A DNA stretch of 64,000 nucleotides from Lumnitzera littorea (taxonomy: Eukaryota > Streptophyta > Magnoliopsida > Myrtales > Combretaceae). Position 1 is the stretch's first letter. Each line of letters starts with the position of its first letter. Location: positions 92,054,684 through 92,118,683 of the forward strand of contig JAMXBB010000001.1 of NCBI GenBank assembly GCA_024138015.1. The letters run 5' to 3'. A program made the position numbers and the translations under genes. Positions 47,641 to 58,140 of the stretch are shown here, in pieces. The notes under the pieces are model-generated. The model did not search any database. It had not been told where the DNA came from and saw nothing but the letters and a program-made list of their open reading frames with translations.

Positions 47641-48140
47641 GAAGAGGAGAGCACTACCGAGAAGGAAGTTACCAAGAAAGAACTAATTCAGGAGGATGTG
47701 TTTGTCGAGGACTTGGATCAGTTGATCATGGTTATTTGACGCATAATGAACATAGAACCCTCACGAAAGGAGGAACAGAGAGAAAATTTGTTTCATACCA
47801 CTTATAAGGTGAATAATTAAGTGTGTACCCTCATTGTGAATAGTAGAAGTTACACCAATGTGGCATCAGCCAATCTTACTTCAAAATTGAAGTTACCGAT
47901 TGTTACATACCCAAGGCCATACAAATTGCATTGGTTAAATGAGAAAGGAGCACTACATGTCATTCGACAAATACTACTGCCAATCACTATTGGAAATTAC
48001 TTTTGACTAGATTCTCTACAACGTACTACCCATGTGTGCTTTCCACATGTTGCTAAGTAGACCATAGCTGTTTGATAAGAAAGTTATCCATGACATCTAC
48101 AAGAATACATATACGTTTGAGAAGGATGGCTAAAAGATTA
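47641..48140 (+). pseudogene. G3 protease
   Basis: EEQRENLFHTTYKVNN, a stop, then C-T-L-I-V-N-S-R-S-Y-T-N-V: the catalytic D-G-G-S loop is changed to N-S-R-S. Then KLHWLNEKGALHVIRQILLP at about 47925. Frame lost after 48005. Confidence 0.8.
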
Positions 48141-48399
48141 CAATAAATCTGATGTCGCGGAGAGAAGTGAACAAACTATAAATAAAACTTGCTTATAGAT
48201 CGAAGAAGGCCCTAGTAATGAGTAGAGCCGAGCTCCAAAAGGCCTTCAATGTTGATGAGCCAAGCCTTGTGTTGGTTAAGTGACTACTAAAAATGAAGAA
48301 GCGAGGTAAACTACCCCAGGAAACCAAAGAGTTGCTATACGAGTATGCCAAACTGTTCCTAGAACAATTGCCCAAGAGGTTGCCCTTAACTTAAGGCAT

Positions 48400-49185
48400 A
48401 AAGCATTGCATTGACTTAATACTCAACTCCACACTGTCGAATAAACCTACTTATTGGATGAGTCCTAAAAAGGCTTCTGAGCTCCAATGTCAAGTCAATC
48501 AATTGTTGGAGAGAGGTTATGTTAGAGAAACTCTTAGCTCTTATGTTGTGCCGGCACTTCTAGTACCGAAAAATGATGGAACTTAGCAGATGTATGTAGA
48601 TAACTAAGCTATGAACAAGATTACAATCAAATACAGATATCCCATTCTTAGACTGGAGGAGATGTTGGATGAACTAAATGAAGCTAAGATCTTCAACAAG
48701 ATTAAGCTGAAGTCTAGCTACCATCTGATTCGCATGAGATCGGGAGATAAGTAGAAAACCACATTTAAAACTCAACATAGGCTTTATGAGCAAATGGTCA
48801 TGCCGTTTGGCTTATCGAATGCCCTAATCACTTTTGTGAGGCTAATGAACCATGTGCTAAGACATCTAATAGGAAAGTATGTCATGGTGTACTTTGATGA
48901 TATCCTTATCTACAGTGCCAACATGTCGAGTCACTGTAAGCATCTCTAAGCTGTATTGAATATCCTTCATGTGAAGAGATTATTCGACAACTTAAAGAAA
49001 TGTCACTTTTACCAAGAGGCAGTGGTATTCTTGGGCTACGTAGTAAGTGGAGGAGGCTTACAAGTGGACAACAAGAAGATTCGAGCAATCGTCAAGTGGC
49101 CGACTTTTATTACTTGTGCCGACGTAAGAAGTTTCCATGAATTGACTTCATTCTATAAACAATTCATTAGGAATTTCAGCACCCT
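48400..49185 (+). pseudogene. G3 reverse transcriptase
   Basis: Blocks: LLERGYVRETLSSYVVPALL (48505), VPKNDGT, N-K-I-T-I-K-Y-R-Y-P-I, F-N-K-I-K-L-K-S-S-Y-H, VMPFGLSNA (48798), catalytic MVYFDDILIYSAN (48886-48925) intact, then NLKKCHFYQEAVVFLGYVVS and VKWPTFITCADVRSFH. Several stops (48583, 48603, 48750, 48947). Confidence 0.88.
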
Positions 49186-49700
49186 TGCCGCACCACTTAC
49201 TAAGCTAACAAAGAAAAACACTGGCTTCCGATGGGGAGAAAAGGAAGAGTGGAGCTTTGCTAAGATAAAAGAAAGATTGACCTTCACCCCAATGTTAGTT
49301 CTACCTGACTCCAAGAAAATATTCAAGCTGTAATGTGACGCATCAGACATTAGAATAAGTCTTGTCCTAATGTAGGAAGGTCGACCAATTGTCTTCCACA
49401 GTAAGAAGCTCAAAGGACCGTAATTAAATTAGTTCATGTATGACAAGGAACTCATGGTAATGATTCGAGCACTGCAAGTATGGCAGCACTATTTACAGTC
49501 GAGAGAATTTGTCGCATATATTGACCATGAGTCATTGAGGTACCTCTAAAGTCAAACCAAGTTATTGAAATGGCAAGCGAAATGGGTTGAATTCCTTAAG
49601 GGATTCAATTTTGTAATAAAATATAAACAAGGAAAGAATAATGTAGTTGTAGATGCTCTTTCGAGAAGACGTGCACTTCTAAATGAATTATAAACTAAAC
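49186..49700 (+). pseudogene. G3 RNase H
   Basis: PLTKLTKKNTGFRWGEKEEW, F-T-P-M-L-V-L-P-D, C-D-A-S-D-I-R-I-S (first catalytic D in CDAS, 49336-49350), PIVFHSKKLKGP, M-Y-D-K-E-L-M (E of the active site), W-Q-H-Y-L, A-Y-I-D-H-E-S-L-R-Y-L, and KQGKNNVVVDALSRR at about 49635. A complete domain outline with four stops. Confidence 0.85.
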
Positions 49701-49717
49701 CGTTTAGGTTTGCAAGT

Positions 49718-50716
49718 ATGAAAGAACAGTATTATGAAGATCTGCACTTTGGACCCATAATTACGCGATGTATCGATGGAAGAACAATGAATGAGTATCA
49801 TATGGAGGATGGCTACTTGATCCGAGGTGGAAAATTATGCTTGCTAACTTGTTACCTAAGGAAGCTACTAATTAGGGAATCCCACAGTGGAGGACTATCC
49901 AAACATTTTAGGGAGAAAAGAATGTATGAATTGCTGAATGGTCGATTCTTTTGGCTGAGAATGGGGTGAGATATACACCGAGTTGTTAAAAGCTGTGTCA
50001 TATGCAAAAGGGCTAAGTACCGAGCCAAGTAAGGGAAAGCAATGCCTTTGCTTGTTCTGACGAAACCTAGGATTGAATTAAACATAAACTTTATTCTTGG
50101 ATTACCACAAACTGCTCGAGGTAAAGATTATGTAATGGTCATTGTAGATAAGTTCAACAAGATGGCACATTTTGTGCCCCACTCTAAAACTAATGATGCT
50201 TCAACTATTGCTACTCTTTTCTTATAAGAGATTATGTGATTATACGGCGTGCCGAGAAGTATAATCTTTAACAAGAACCTAAAGTTCTAGAGCCATTTCT
50301 AGAGGACCTTGTGGCATTAGATGGGGACCAAACTATTATTCAGTACTTCTTGTCACCCCCAAATTGATAGTGAAACATTATCAACTGGGAGACTTAGTGT
50401 GGCTACACCTAAGAAGGAGAGGTTTCTAAGCAAGAGGAGGAATAAACTATCCTCAAGGGCTAAAGGACCTTTTAGAATCTTTCAAAAGATCAATGATAAC
50501 TCCTATACATTGCAGCTGCCTAAGGACTATGGAGTTTCTAACACCTTTAACATTGCCAACCTCAGTCCATATCACCCTGACGAAGAGCTAATTGAAGACC
50601 AATCAAATTTGATCCCAAATCCAAATCAAGCTACTAGGCCTTTGACCTACAGCCAAGCCCAAGGACTGGAAGGCTTGGCAAGGCGGATTCTTCTACTCCA
50701 GTCAACTCCTACCTAA
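49718..50716 (+). pseudogene. G3 integrase and pol C-terminus, internally deleted
   Basis: HHCC zinc finger: E-S-H-S-G-G-L-S-K-H-F (49877-49910) and C-V-I-C-K (49999-50013). Core: NINFILGLPQTARGKDYVMV with the catalytic aspartate of D-F replaced by N-F in this copy, V-D-K-F-N-K-M-A-H-F, then C-H-P-Q-I-D-S-E-T at about 50350. From there it jumps to L-S-T-G-R-L..K-K-E-R-F-L, so roughly 130 codons including the catalytic glutamate region are deleted. The C-terminal FRIFQKINDNSYTLQLPKDY and N-T-F-N-I-A-N-L-S-P-Y follow. Stop at 50714-50716, about 35 codons inside the 3' LTR. Confidence 0.85.
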
Positions 50717-51427
50717 GCTAAATACCTCCTTACCAACCTGCTCCACATGCTAAGTGGAATTACTGCCTATTTCTTATAGATAGTATGCCAAGAAGTGGAA
50801 GGCTAAGACAACAGCCAATCCTCATTCTCACTCATGCTTGGTCGATCACTTACTTGGCATCACGTTTGTCGAGATGCCAAAAGAGAGAGTCCGGACCGAC
50901 TAAGCTACCCCTACTCAGATAAGCAAGCTAACTATACTTTTTTGTCTACATCTTCCAACGGCAACACTAATACAATATCTCCACGTGTACAGAATCATGT
51001 GTAAAATCCGTCATATCAATGATTGTTTTTCTTGAATATTTATTTTTACCCTATTGTATCTTGTACATTACTTCCTTAAAAATGCCCTTTTTGTCTTTTT
51101 CCTTTTAGGCAAGCTACCCTAACTTATAGGTATAAATACCCTTGTAACTATAGCTACAAACAGACGAATTATCATTAATACACTTGAGCAAGGCTAGGTG
51201 ATAAGTAACCTCACCGGACCGATTTGTGTGTCATATCAAATTATACCGCTTGTCCTTGGAAGTTCTACTAGTGCATCATATCTTCTAAAGTTGTTCGTAG
51301 CTTCTTTCTTACTCTTCATTCGCATTTGTCCTTTCGCACATTCCCTATCACTTTCTTTTCGAGCTTTCTGCAAGCTTAGACCCATCCGATGACTAACTTT
51401 GTTTGTTCTTGGTCACAGTCCACATCA
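50610..51427 (+). repeat. G3 3' LTR
   Basis: 818 bp, against about 812 for the reassembled 5' LTR. Start placed at tgatcccaaat by alignment to 44341 with a nine-base gap; the exact first base is less certain than the end. Confidence 0.75.
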
Positions 51428-51679
51428 CTATGAATGCCGCAAATTTACTTCTTAGCCAACCATGGGAGTATGATCGGAAAGTGATCTATGATGGCTTCCT
51501 CAACACTTATACTATTCAGAAGGATGGGAAGAGCTATTACTTGAGCCCCATGAGCGTTGAGGAAATCTAGAAATACTCAACACCAATGGTGAAGCAAAAA
51601 GGGAAGAGAAGTTTGTTCAGCATCTTAGCCTATGCTCAATGTTTAATGTCGAGATGACTTCCTTTCAGACCCGCGGTAA
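51428..51679 (+). pseudogene. G2 protease end and truncated linker
   Basis: Resumes the G2 protease: M-N-A-A-N-L-L-L-S-Q-P-W-E-Y-D-R-K, then IQKDGKSYYLSPMSVEEI. After a linker resembling that of G1 it meets the 3' LTR at 51680, so G2 lost RT, RNase H and integrase. Confidence 0.85.
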
Positions 51680-52636
51680 TGATAGGAATCAACATGTGAT
51701 CATCTCTAAGCCAAGGCCAACCCATCCCAAGATGAGGCCGATCAACTTTTATCGAGGCTAAGCTAATAATAAAGACCGAAGGGAAGAAAAGGAGATACTT
51801 AGTATCAAGTTTGTCATTAGCTGAGAAGTCAAGAGACCACACGGCCAAGGACTCGAGACCAAAGAACCACTCAGCATAGCACCGAAAGACTAATGCCAAT
51901 TAATTCTAGAACTCAACAATTATGGGCCAACCTTTCTAGTGTCTTGGCTAAGCATTACGAGACTTTAAGGAATCTTTCCCAAACCCAAACATCCAATTGC
52001 TGACTCCACCTAGCTCGGATTTTACTCCTTCCAGGATATGCTGAATGATAGGATATACTGCATGACCGCATGCCGACTTCCCTTGTAAAATGTACAATTT
52101 TGTATTCTTGTACACATTTTCTTTATGGGTTCATTTTTTAGGGTTTAAAGCTTTGTACATTATTTACAATTTTACCACTAGCGTTTAGGACTTACTATAA
52201 ATAGCAACATTTGTAATTAGGAGACACATTTTACATTATTAGACAAAAGAGAATATTCCTGCACTTGGAACTTTCATCTTTCAAGCTAGGCTACTTTTAA
52301 GCTCTTAGAGCTTACTTTTGTTAGATTATTGAGTATTGATTAAACTCTTTAATCTTTCTCGTGTTCTTATCGATCTTATTCTTAAGATTGTGGTGAGCCC
52401 TTTATTTGAGCGAGTTAGTAAGTCGCATCTAATCTCTCATTTGAAACCCCAAACAACATTTAGTGTTCGTAAGTCGTATCGAAATCTATTTCAAGCTCAT
52501 CCACTGATTGTGTTTGTGTCTTGGTACGTAATATCCATACACATTCATTATCAAAAGCCCCATTTTACCTCATGTTCGTCATACCCATTTGAACTCCGAT
52601 AGCCTCATTCTTGGTTCGAGATCTACTGCCACATCA
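51680..52636 (+). repeat. G2 3' LTR
   Basis: 957 bp, start TGATAGGAATCA, end cacatca, TATA 52197-52204. A ~25-base insertion relative to the 5' LTR lies near 52035-52065. Confidence 0.88.
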
Positions 52637-53620
52637 TACCTGCTATTAGAGATCAAACTTCCGTAGTTCGTTCGATGAAAACTTTAGGTAAGTGAGTTAA
52701 TTTTAGTTTTTGGAAAAAAATCAAAATTACATTTTTAATTCGATTTGGTTTTTTTAAGAAAAGGGTCCTAATTTGTTCTTCTTTATTTTATTGCAAAAGA
52801 ATCTAAAATGGCCCTAATTTTGGAAAAAGGGGGTTTATTTATTTTGGAAAAAAGGATTTTTCTAAGTGAAGAAATGATTTTCAAAATTTTTTCCTTTATT
52901 TTATTTTATTTATCTTATTTTAGTATTAACCGAGAAAATAAAAATAAACTTAGCTACTCTTTTTTTTTCTTCTTTTCTTTCTTTTTTTTTTTCTTTTCTT
53001 TCTTCTCTTTTTTTTTTTAAGTTACAATTACAATACATTACGAGAATAATAACAATAAAATACAAAACAAAATGCAAAATAAAATAAACAAAATAAAAAA
53101 TAAAACAACAGTACAACAGTACAATAAGGTCGGACTAGATTAAGGGCGCAAGTTAGACTTGTTAGATTGGGTCCAATCGATCAGGATCTAGGTCAATTCC
53201 TTATGTGCATAGCACATGCATCGAGCAAGGGACTTCTAAGCAATTGAAGGGCATATTGGAGATAGTTCTAAGCAGCTTTTTAAAGGGATGAGACCATCTT
53301 CATGTGAATTTGATTAGTGAATGGGGGTTTAGTATTAGTGTAGCGGCAAATGGTAGTGATTTGGGTGGTCTTTGAGGTGGATGATGGCGGTGGATAAGAG
53401 AAGGCGTCATGGTGGTGGTTGCTGGGCGCATGGAAGAGGGTGGTTATAGGGTTTTAGGATGCCACAAACTCCATCGTGGCATAAATTTCGATGGAAGAGT
53501 AGTAGAGGTAATGGTTCAAAGTAGCGCTTATGGTTGGTGAAGGTTTGGCAATGGAGTGTTGGCTACAGTAGCTATAAAGTGCGGTAGAATACAAGATAAG
53601 TTAGGTTTGGAAGCCAAAAG
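52637..53620 (-). repeat. Family-B 5' LTR, middle segment
   Basis: From tacctgcta it continues the alignment to 3016 onward (agatcaaacttccgtagttc against ggatcagacgatcgtagttc). A pyrimidine tract at 52960-53020 and a G-rich stretch 53320-53480 follow. It ends at aaaag, the left target duplication of A4. Similarity beyond about 53110 is weak. Confidence 0.6.
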
Positions 53621-56545
53621 TGTAAGCCCTAAAGTTAAGCTAAGTGACTGTAGGATCGAACTTAGTACATAAAGTTTAGGGCGATTAGTTAAATGATTCA
53701 ATCAAACCTAAATTATAAACTGTAGTTAGAAATATTAGTAAAAATGACTCCGTAAACTTAAATTTTAAAAAAATAAGTAATAAAATAAGAAACTATAAAT
53801 TTTTCAAATTTTAAATATAATACTTGTTAATTATCGAAAAGGCGAAAAGTGCAATCTAACAACTAATAAATTGCTAGAGATGAATTATATATATACTAAA
53901 AATCATAGAATGACCTAAATAATAATTAGGAATGTTTACTTGTACCCTATATGTATTTACGTATAGATAAAAATATGCGAAATTACTTAAATTGCCTGAA
54001 ATTAACTAGAAACTATTTAAATAATTAAAGAAAATTATAAAATAATTAAGAAAAAATCAGAAAAAAAAATCAGAGAAATATGGAATGACCTAGATTTGGT
54101 CATAATAGGTCAGGAATTGAAGAAGAAAAATTAACCAATCAAAAACAAGTAACACAAAAGGCAAAATTAAAGAGATTTAAGCATTGTCTTATCTAATTAA
54201 TGCATAATAATTACTACAAGGCTCTATAAATAGCAAGAAAAATTACAAAACTCATTTGGACAGTTAGAAGTTTGAAAAAATTGAGAGCACCAAAATTTGT
54301 AGAAAAAATTAGGGTTTTAGAAATTTTCCCCAAAACTGTATAGAGGGAACAAGGAGGTTGAACCCACAAACCACCACTACCTGGACCAGTCAACACACCT
54401 GAACCGGTGTTGGAGGCCAAAAAGCCAAAAAGCCATCGAACCAGGTGAGTCTTACATCTTTTTTGATTTTGTAAAATTTCTTAAAATTATTTATTTTACC
54501 TAGAAAATTATGAAATTTATTATTCTAAGGTTTTTTTTTTGTATGTAGATTTAGGGAAAAATAGTGATCAAGTTTAATCAGATCTGTAAATATAGGGTTC
54601 TTAAGAAATCAAGCAAAACCGAACATAATTAGAACAAGAAATAAATAAGTTTAGGAGTGTAGTTTGGAGCTCAAATTTTTTTTTTGTAGAATACTTAAGT
54701 GATATAGAACAGTGTTATGAAGCCATTTTTTTAAAATTAATTTTATAAATTTTTAAGTAATTTTTTAGCCCTAAAATGATGAAAAAATTGAGTAATTTTG
54801 GGTTAGTTAGGTGATTAAGTGAATAATTACTTATTTAAATGGTAATTAGATGTTTAAGGATATTAATCTCTGATGTGGAAACCTAATCCTAGTCTTTGAA
54901 GTGTTAAGTGTAATTAATATAGAAATTATGTAGTAATTGTAGGAATTAGGAATATGTGAAATTGGAAATTTAATAAATATGAAAAATTAGGTTTATTTAG
55001 ATAATATAATAATAAAAATCAGTACATAATAAATCTGAAACAAAATTTAATTTTAGGTAATTGTATAAAAAATATAAGATTTTTCTTATATCGGGAGTAA
55101 ATCCGATACCCTAATTAAGATTAGAGTATACCGAATAAATTAGAACACTAAATTAAGACCCAATGTGATATTAGAATACTCGAGCTTAATGTGATTAATT
55201 TCACATTAGGATTCAAGTGTATTTAGGATTCCTCATAGTCAGAGACAATGTAGAATCAAAACTAGAATCTAATTTAGAAACTGAGCCTCGAAATAAGGTA
55301 GAATGAATCACTAGTAAATAATAGGTATAAATGGAGAAATGAGTTAAATTATAACTTAGAATATGTATCATCACAGTATAAGTACTAAAAAAAAGTATTT
55401 GTATTATAGAATACCCGGAGACAAACCAACCTACAATTAAGTGATTGGGCGACCAAGAATTCCAAATAAGTTGAGTTATTACTTTACCGTATTAGAGTAT
55501 TATTTTATGGTACTCAGAGACTTAGGATTGTGTATGATTATAATTGTAAGTAGTTTATGCATGTGTTTGGGTACTTGAATTTGTGTTAAAATTTGTGTAG
55601 TGATTGATTGTGTGTTATGACTAGATTGGTGTGAAATTGTCTGGACACCCTAAATGGAATTTAATTTTATTCGACTTTAATGCCCTAAATTATCATGCAT
55701 TGCAACCCTTTAGGGGATTATTAAGATTCTCTAACCAAACACCAATACCTTCAATAAAGATAGTACTGGATAGCAAATTGGTCTTTTCCTCATCCTTAGC
55801 CAAACTAAGTGACAAGAGAGGAGGTCACGGTGAGGATGAGGGCATTGGTTTGAAGGATAGTCTTAGGAGAAGCAATATCTCCATTGCACAAACCTAGGTT
55901 TAGTTGTGAGTTGTTGTAGAACATGAAAACTCCTCAACCTAGATCAGAGTGGGTGAAATTTCTCTGATTTCGCAATAGACCGAACTACGTTGTATGATGA
56001 TACTTGCTTGTTGCATTGCATGAAAATAATTGCTTGATAATCTTGTTTGAGTTTATATGCATTCACTAGTCTCCAATTCAACTTACTAAGCTGTAGTTGC
56101 TCATACCCATATAGATGCTTTTGCAAGTCCTGATTTTTTAATACTCTAAGTATTATGCTGCCTTATAATTATCGAGAGGTTAGTTCTTTTGAAACCTGGG
56201 GTATGAGAATCAATTTACCTAGTAGTTAATGTATATCTAAAGTCTCCTTAGTAGCTTAAGATTGAAAGATTGATAGTTGATATGTAAATTAGTTGACCGT
56301 TACGTTAATGTAGAATTTCTTGGAAAGTTATGTGGAATGTACCTGTAATTATGTATGTTGACTTAAAGTTTTTGATCATTACTATAACTTTAGTTAAACT
56401 CTTAATTGAACTGTTCACTTCAAAGTAGGGAGTCATCAACGCCTTGTGTAAATCATGTCTATGGTAGGTACTATAAGGCCAGTTACTATCATAGAATGGT
56501 TTACACGACGGGACTGTTGCAACTCTGTAACTTTAGGGCATAACA
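53621..56545 (+). mobile_element. Solo LTR A4 (family A, plus orientation)
   Basis: Starts TGTAAGCCCT, ends gggcataaca; perfect duplication aaaag (53616-53620 and 56546-56550). It is the inverse of A1-A3. TATA ctataaatag at 54224-54233; strong donor-like cCAGGTGAGT with the junction at 54444/54445; branch-point-like ttactaag at 56083-56090; acceptor region ttttgcaag at 56119-56127. No coding frame. Confidence 0.92.
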
Positions 56546-56900
56546 AAAAGCATGGCCAAGCTCGTAGGGGTGTTAGCTCGTCTCGAAAATAGCCCTAAAG
56601 TTCTCAATCTTAAAGAGAGAAAGGCAAACTACGTAGAGAAAGAAGTGACAGTGTGTTTGTAAAGGATTTCAAAGCTTGTCCCCCGATGAAAATGGTGCTT
56701 GGGGTCCTATTTATACTAATTCTAGCTCGAATTAAGATGGAAATGAGCTTTAATTGTCGAATTGATTATGAATTCAAAATCCGGATTTTACGTTTTTCCT
56801 TGATTTTCTTAACCAAATTAATCCTTGAAACAAATGAATCCATCCTTATTCTTAACTTCAATGTGTAAAAGGCCGTGCAAATGGCAAGATTTGACTAAGA
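56546..56900 (-). repeat. Probable last segment of the family-B 5' LTR
   Basis: Minus-strand TATA (gtataaatagga) near 56711-56722, with flanks resembling the same position at 4250-4350 (gtgcttggggtcctatttata against catgcaacccttatttata). The expected TGTAGACA outer end was not found. Confidence 0.45.
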
Positions 56901-58140
56901 AACATGTGCTAGTTTATGTAGATCTTACGAAAATTTGCATCAACATGTAGGGATCTGATTGGAGTAGTCACGTGCGTACTGCATGAGTAAAGCGTTACAC
57001 GTAGCTTTAAAAAGGTAAAGCAAGATTGTCACTTGAAGGGATGATTAGGTGAGAACAAATTAGGAAGGAAGAATTTGTAGTCTCAATGTCTCAAATGCAC
57101 AAGTGACAAACAAAGCAGCTTTATGGAACCTTAGGCGTTCACCTTGTAGCTTGAGTGAATGAGATCAATTCTTTGCCTAAACACTATTTGATCTTAGAGA
57201 GCAGAGTTTTTACAACGAAACACCTTTTCTTTGATCTCTCTCTATGAGTTTTAAATAAGGAGAAAATACTGGGTATTTATAGGCTCTTAAGTAAGATAGC
57301 ATCCGTTAGATTATCTCCATGGTCAACGAATGAGATGGAGCCTGTTCAATTCATGATTATCTAAAATAAGCTAGTTAATAAGCTTAAGGCCAATAGCCTT
57401 CCTTAGTGCATAAGCCTGCTTGAGAAAGATTGGAGGTAAATGGACCAATTCAACGATCCTTATTCTGAGTCCATCAAGCTAAATCTCCCTAAATTATCTC
57501 AATATATGAACCAAACTCTTTAAGCCCTATCACCTATCTCAATGAGTCAAGCTTAAATAAATAATAAGCTTAATCCAATAACTAATATAACAATTTTCAA
57601 CCTTTTACAATGATCAAGTCATTTAATTAACAATATAAGTTTAGTGTTTTCTACTAACTCTATTAATAAGTCTAGCTTATATTGTCATATTACTATTTAC
57701 CCCATTACTTACAAATATTACAATTAAATCATAATATAACAATATATCGATACAAAATTTACAAAAGGTGAGATTATTTGAACTCATATAATATTTACTA
57801 AGTTATATATTATTATTCATATGATAAAATAACAGTCCATATTTATCCCAATGATAAGTTAAAACATGTTCATATTATGTTTGGATTATAATTGGAAATT
57901 AGGCAAATTACAGTAGACATTTAGTTAATTAAGTAGCATAGTTTTTCTAAATACTTATAAATCTTATTATCTTTTAAGTAACTCAATTGTTTGAGTTCTA
58001 AAAATCTCAAGGACTTAAATGATGTTTATACCTACAATAATATTTGATCATATACCTCGTATGGATGATCCATCGAACAAACTAGATATGACATCTTAAT
58101 GAGGAGAGACCTTCACACCATGCTTTGTGAGTGATTAGAT
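56901..58140 (-). mobile_element. Possible LTR remnant, minus strand, unassigned
   Basis: A minus-strand TATA-like cctataaatacccag lies near 57272-57286, followed in minus sense by ~250 bases of mixed composition typical of an R-U5 region and, on the other side, ~750 bases of very AT-rich DNA. The edge cctaca at 58031-58036 could be the LTR start (TGTAGG). No matching end or target duplication was found. Confidence 0.3.

Larger units (their letters stand above)
44341..51427 (+). mobile_element. Ty3/gypsy element G3 (chromovirus, CRM-like features)
   Basis: LTRs 44341-46284 (with a foreign solo LTR inside) and 50610-51427, starting TGAT and ending atatca/cacatca. Flanks ttata (44336-44340) and ctatg (51428-51432) differ by two transitions; taking ctatg as the original restores a conserved protease reading frame in G2, which supports it. 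Gag, protease, RT, RNase H and integrase are all present in gypsy order but carry stops, and part of the integrase core is deleted. Confidence 0.88.
41571..52636 (+). mobile_element. Ty3/gypsy element G2, pol deleted
   Basis: LTRs 41571-42499 and 51680-52636, both starting TGATA(A/G)GAAT and ending catca. TATA at 42063-42070 and 52197-52204. Flanks are tagcc (left) and tacct (right); the related LTR at 3010-3025 reads acg-tacct-gcta once, so tacct is the likely original site with two changes in the left copy. Contains gag and protease only: the protease end (51428-51660) runs straight into the 3' LTR. G3 is inserted in the protease. Confidence 0.85.
32280..56900 (-). mobile_element. Family-B element with gag only (minus strand), interrupted three times
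   Basis: Reading right to left: 5' LTR (about 56900-40850, interrupted by A4 and G2), leader, gag (39703-38440), non-coding internal DNA with A3 and a 47-bp minisatellite, polypurine tract (minus strand of 32574-32590, aaagaggagtagc) and a truncated 3' LTR whose TGTAGACATCCC start is at 32573. No protease, RT or integrase was seen between gag and the 3' LTR, so this is a gag-only, non-autonomous layout or a pol deletion. Outer ends are not precisely defined. Confidence 0.7.

Noticed and set aside
44336..51432. G3 as two unrelated fragments rather than one element
   Set aside because: The G2 protease frame resumes after 51428, the flanking 5-mers differ only by two transitions, and the LTR lengths agree once the inserted solo LTR is removed.
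58031..58041. A defined LTR end at cctaca with target duplication ataat
   Set aside because: No matching ataat plus TG end could be found on the other side, so the element limits remain open.
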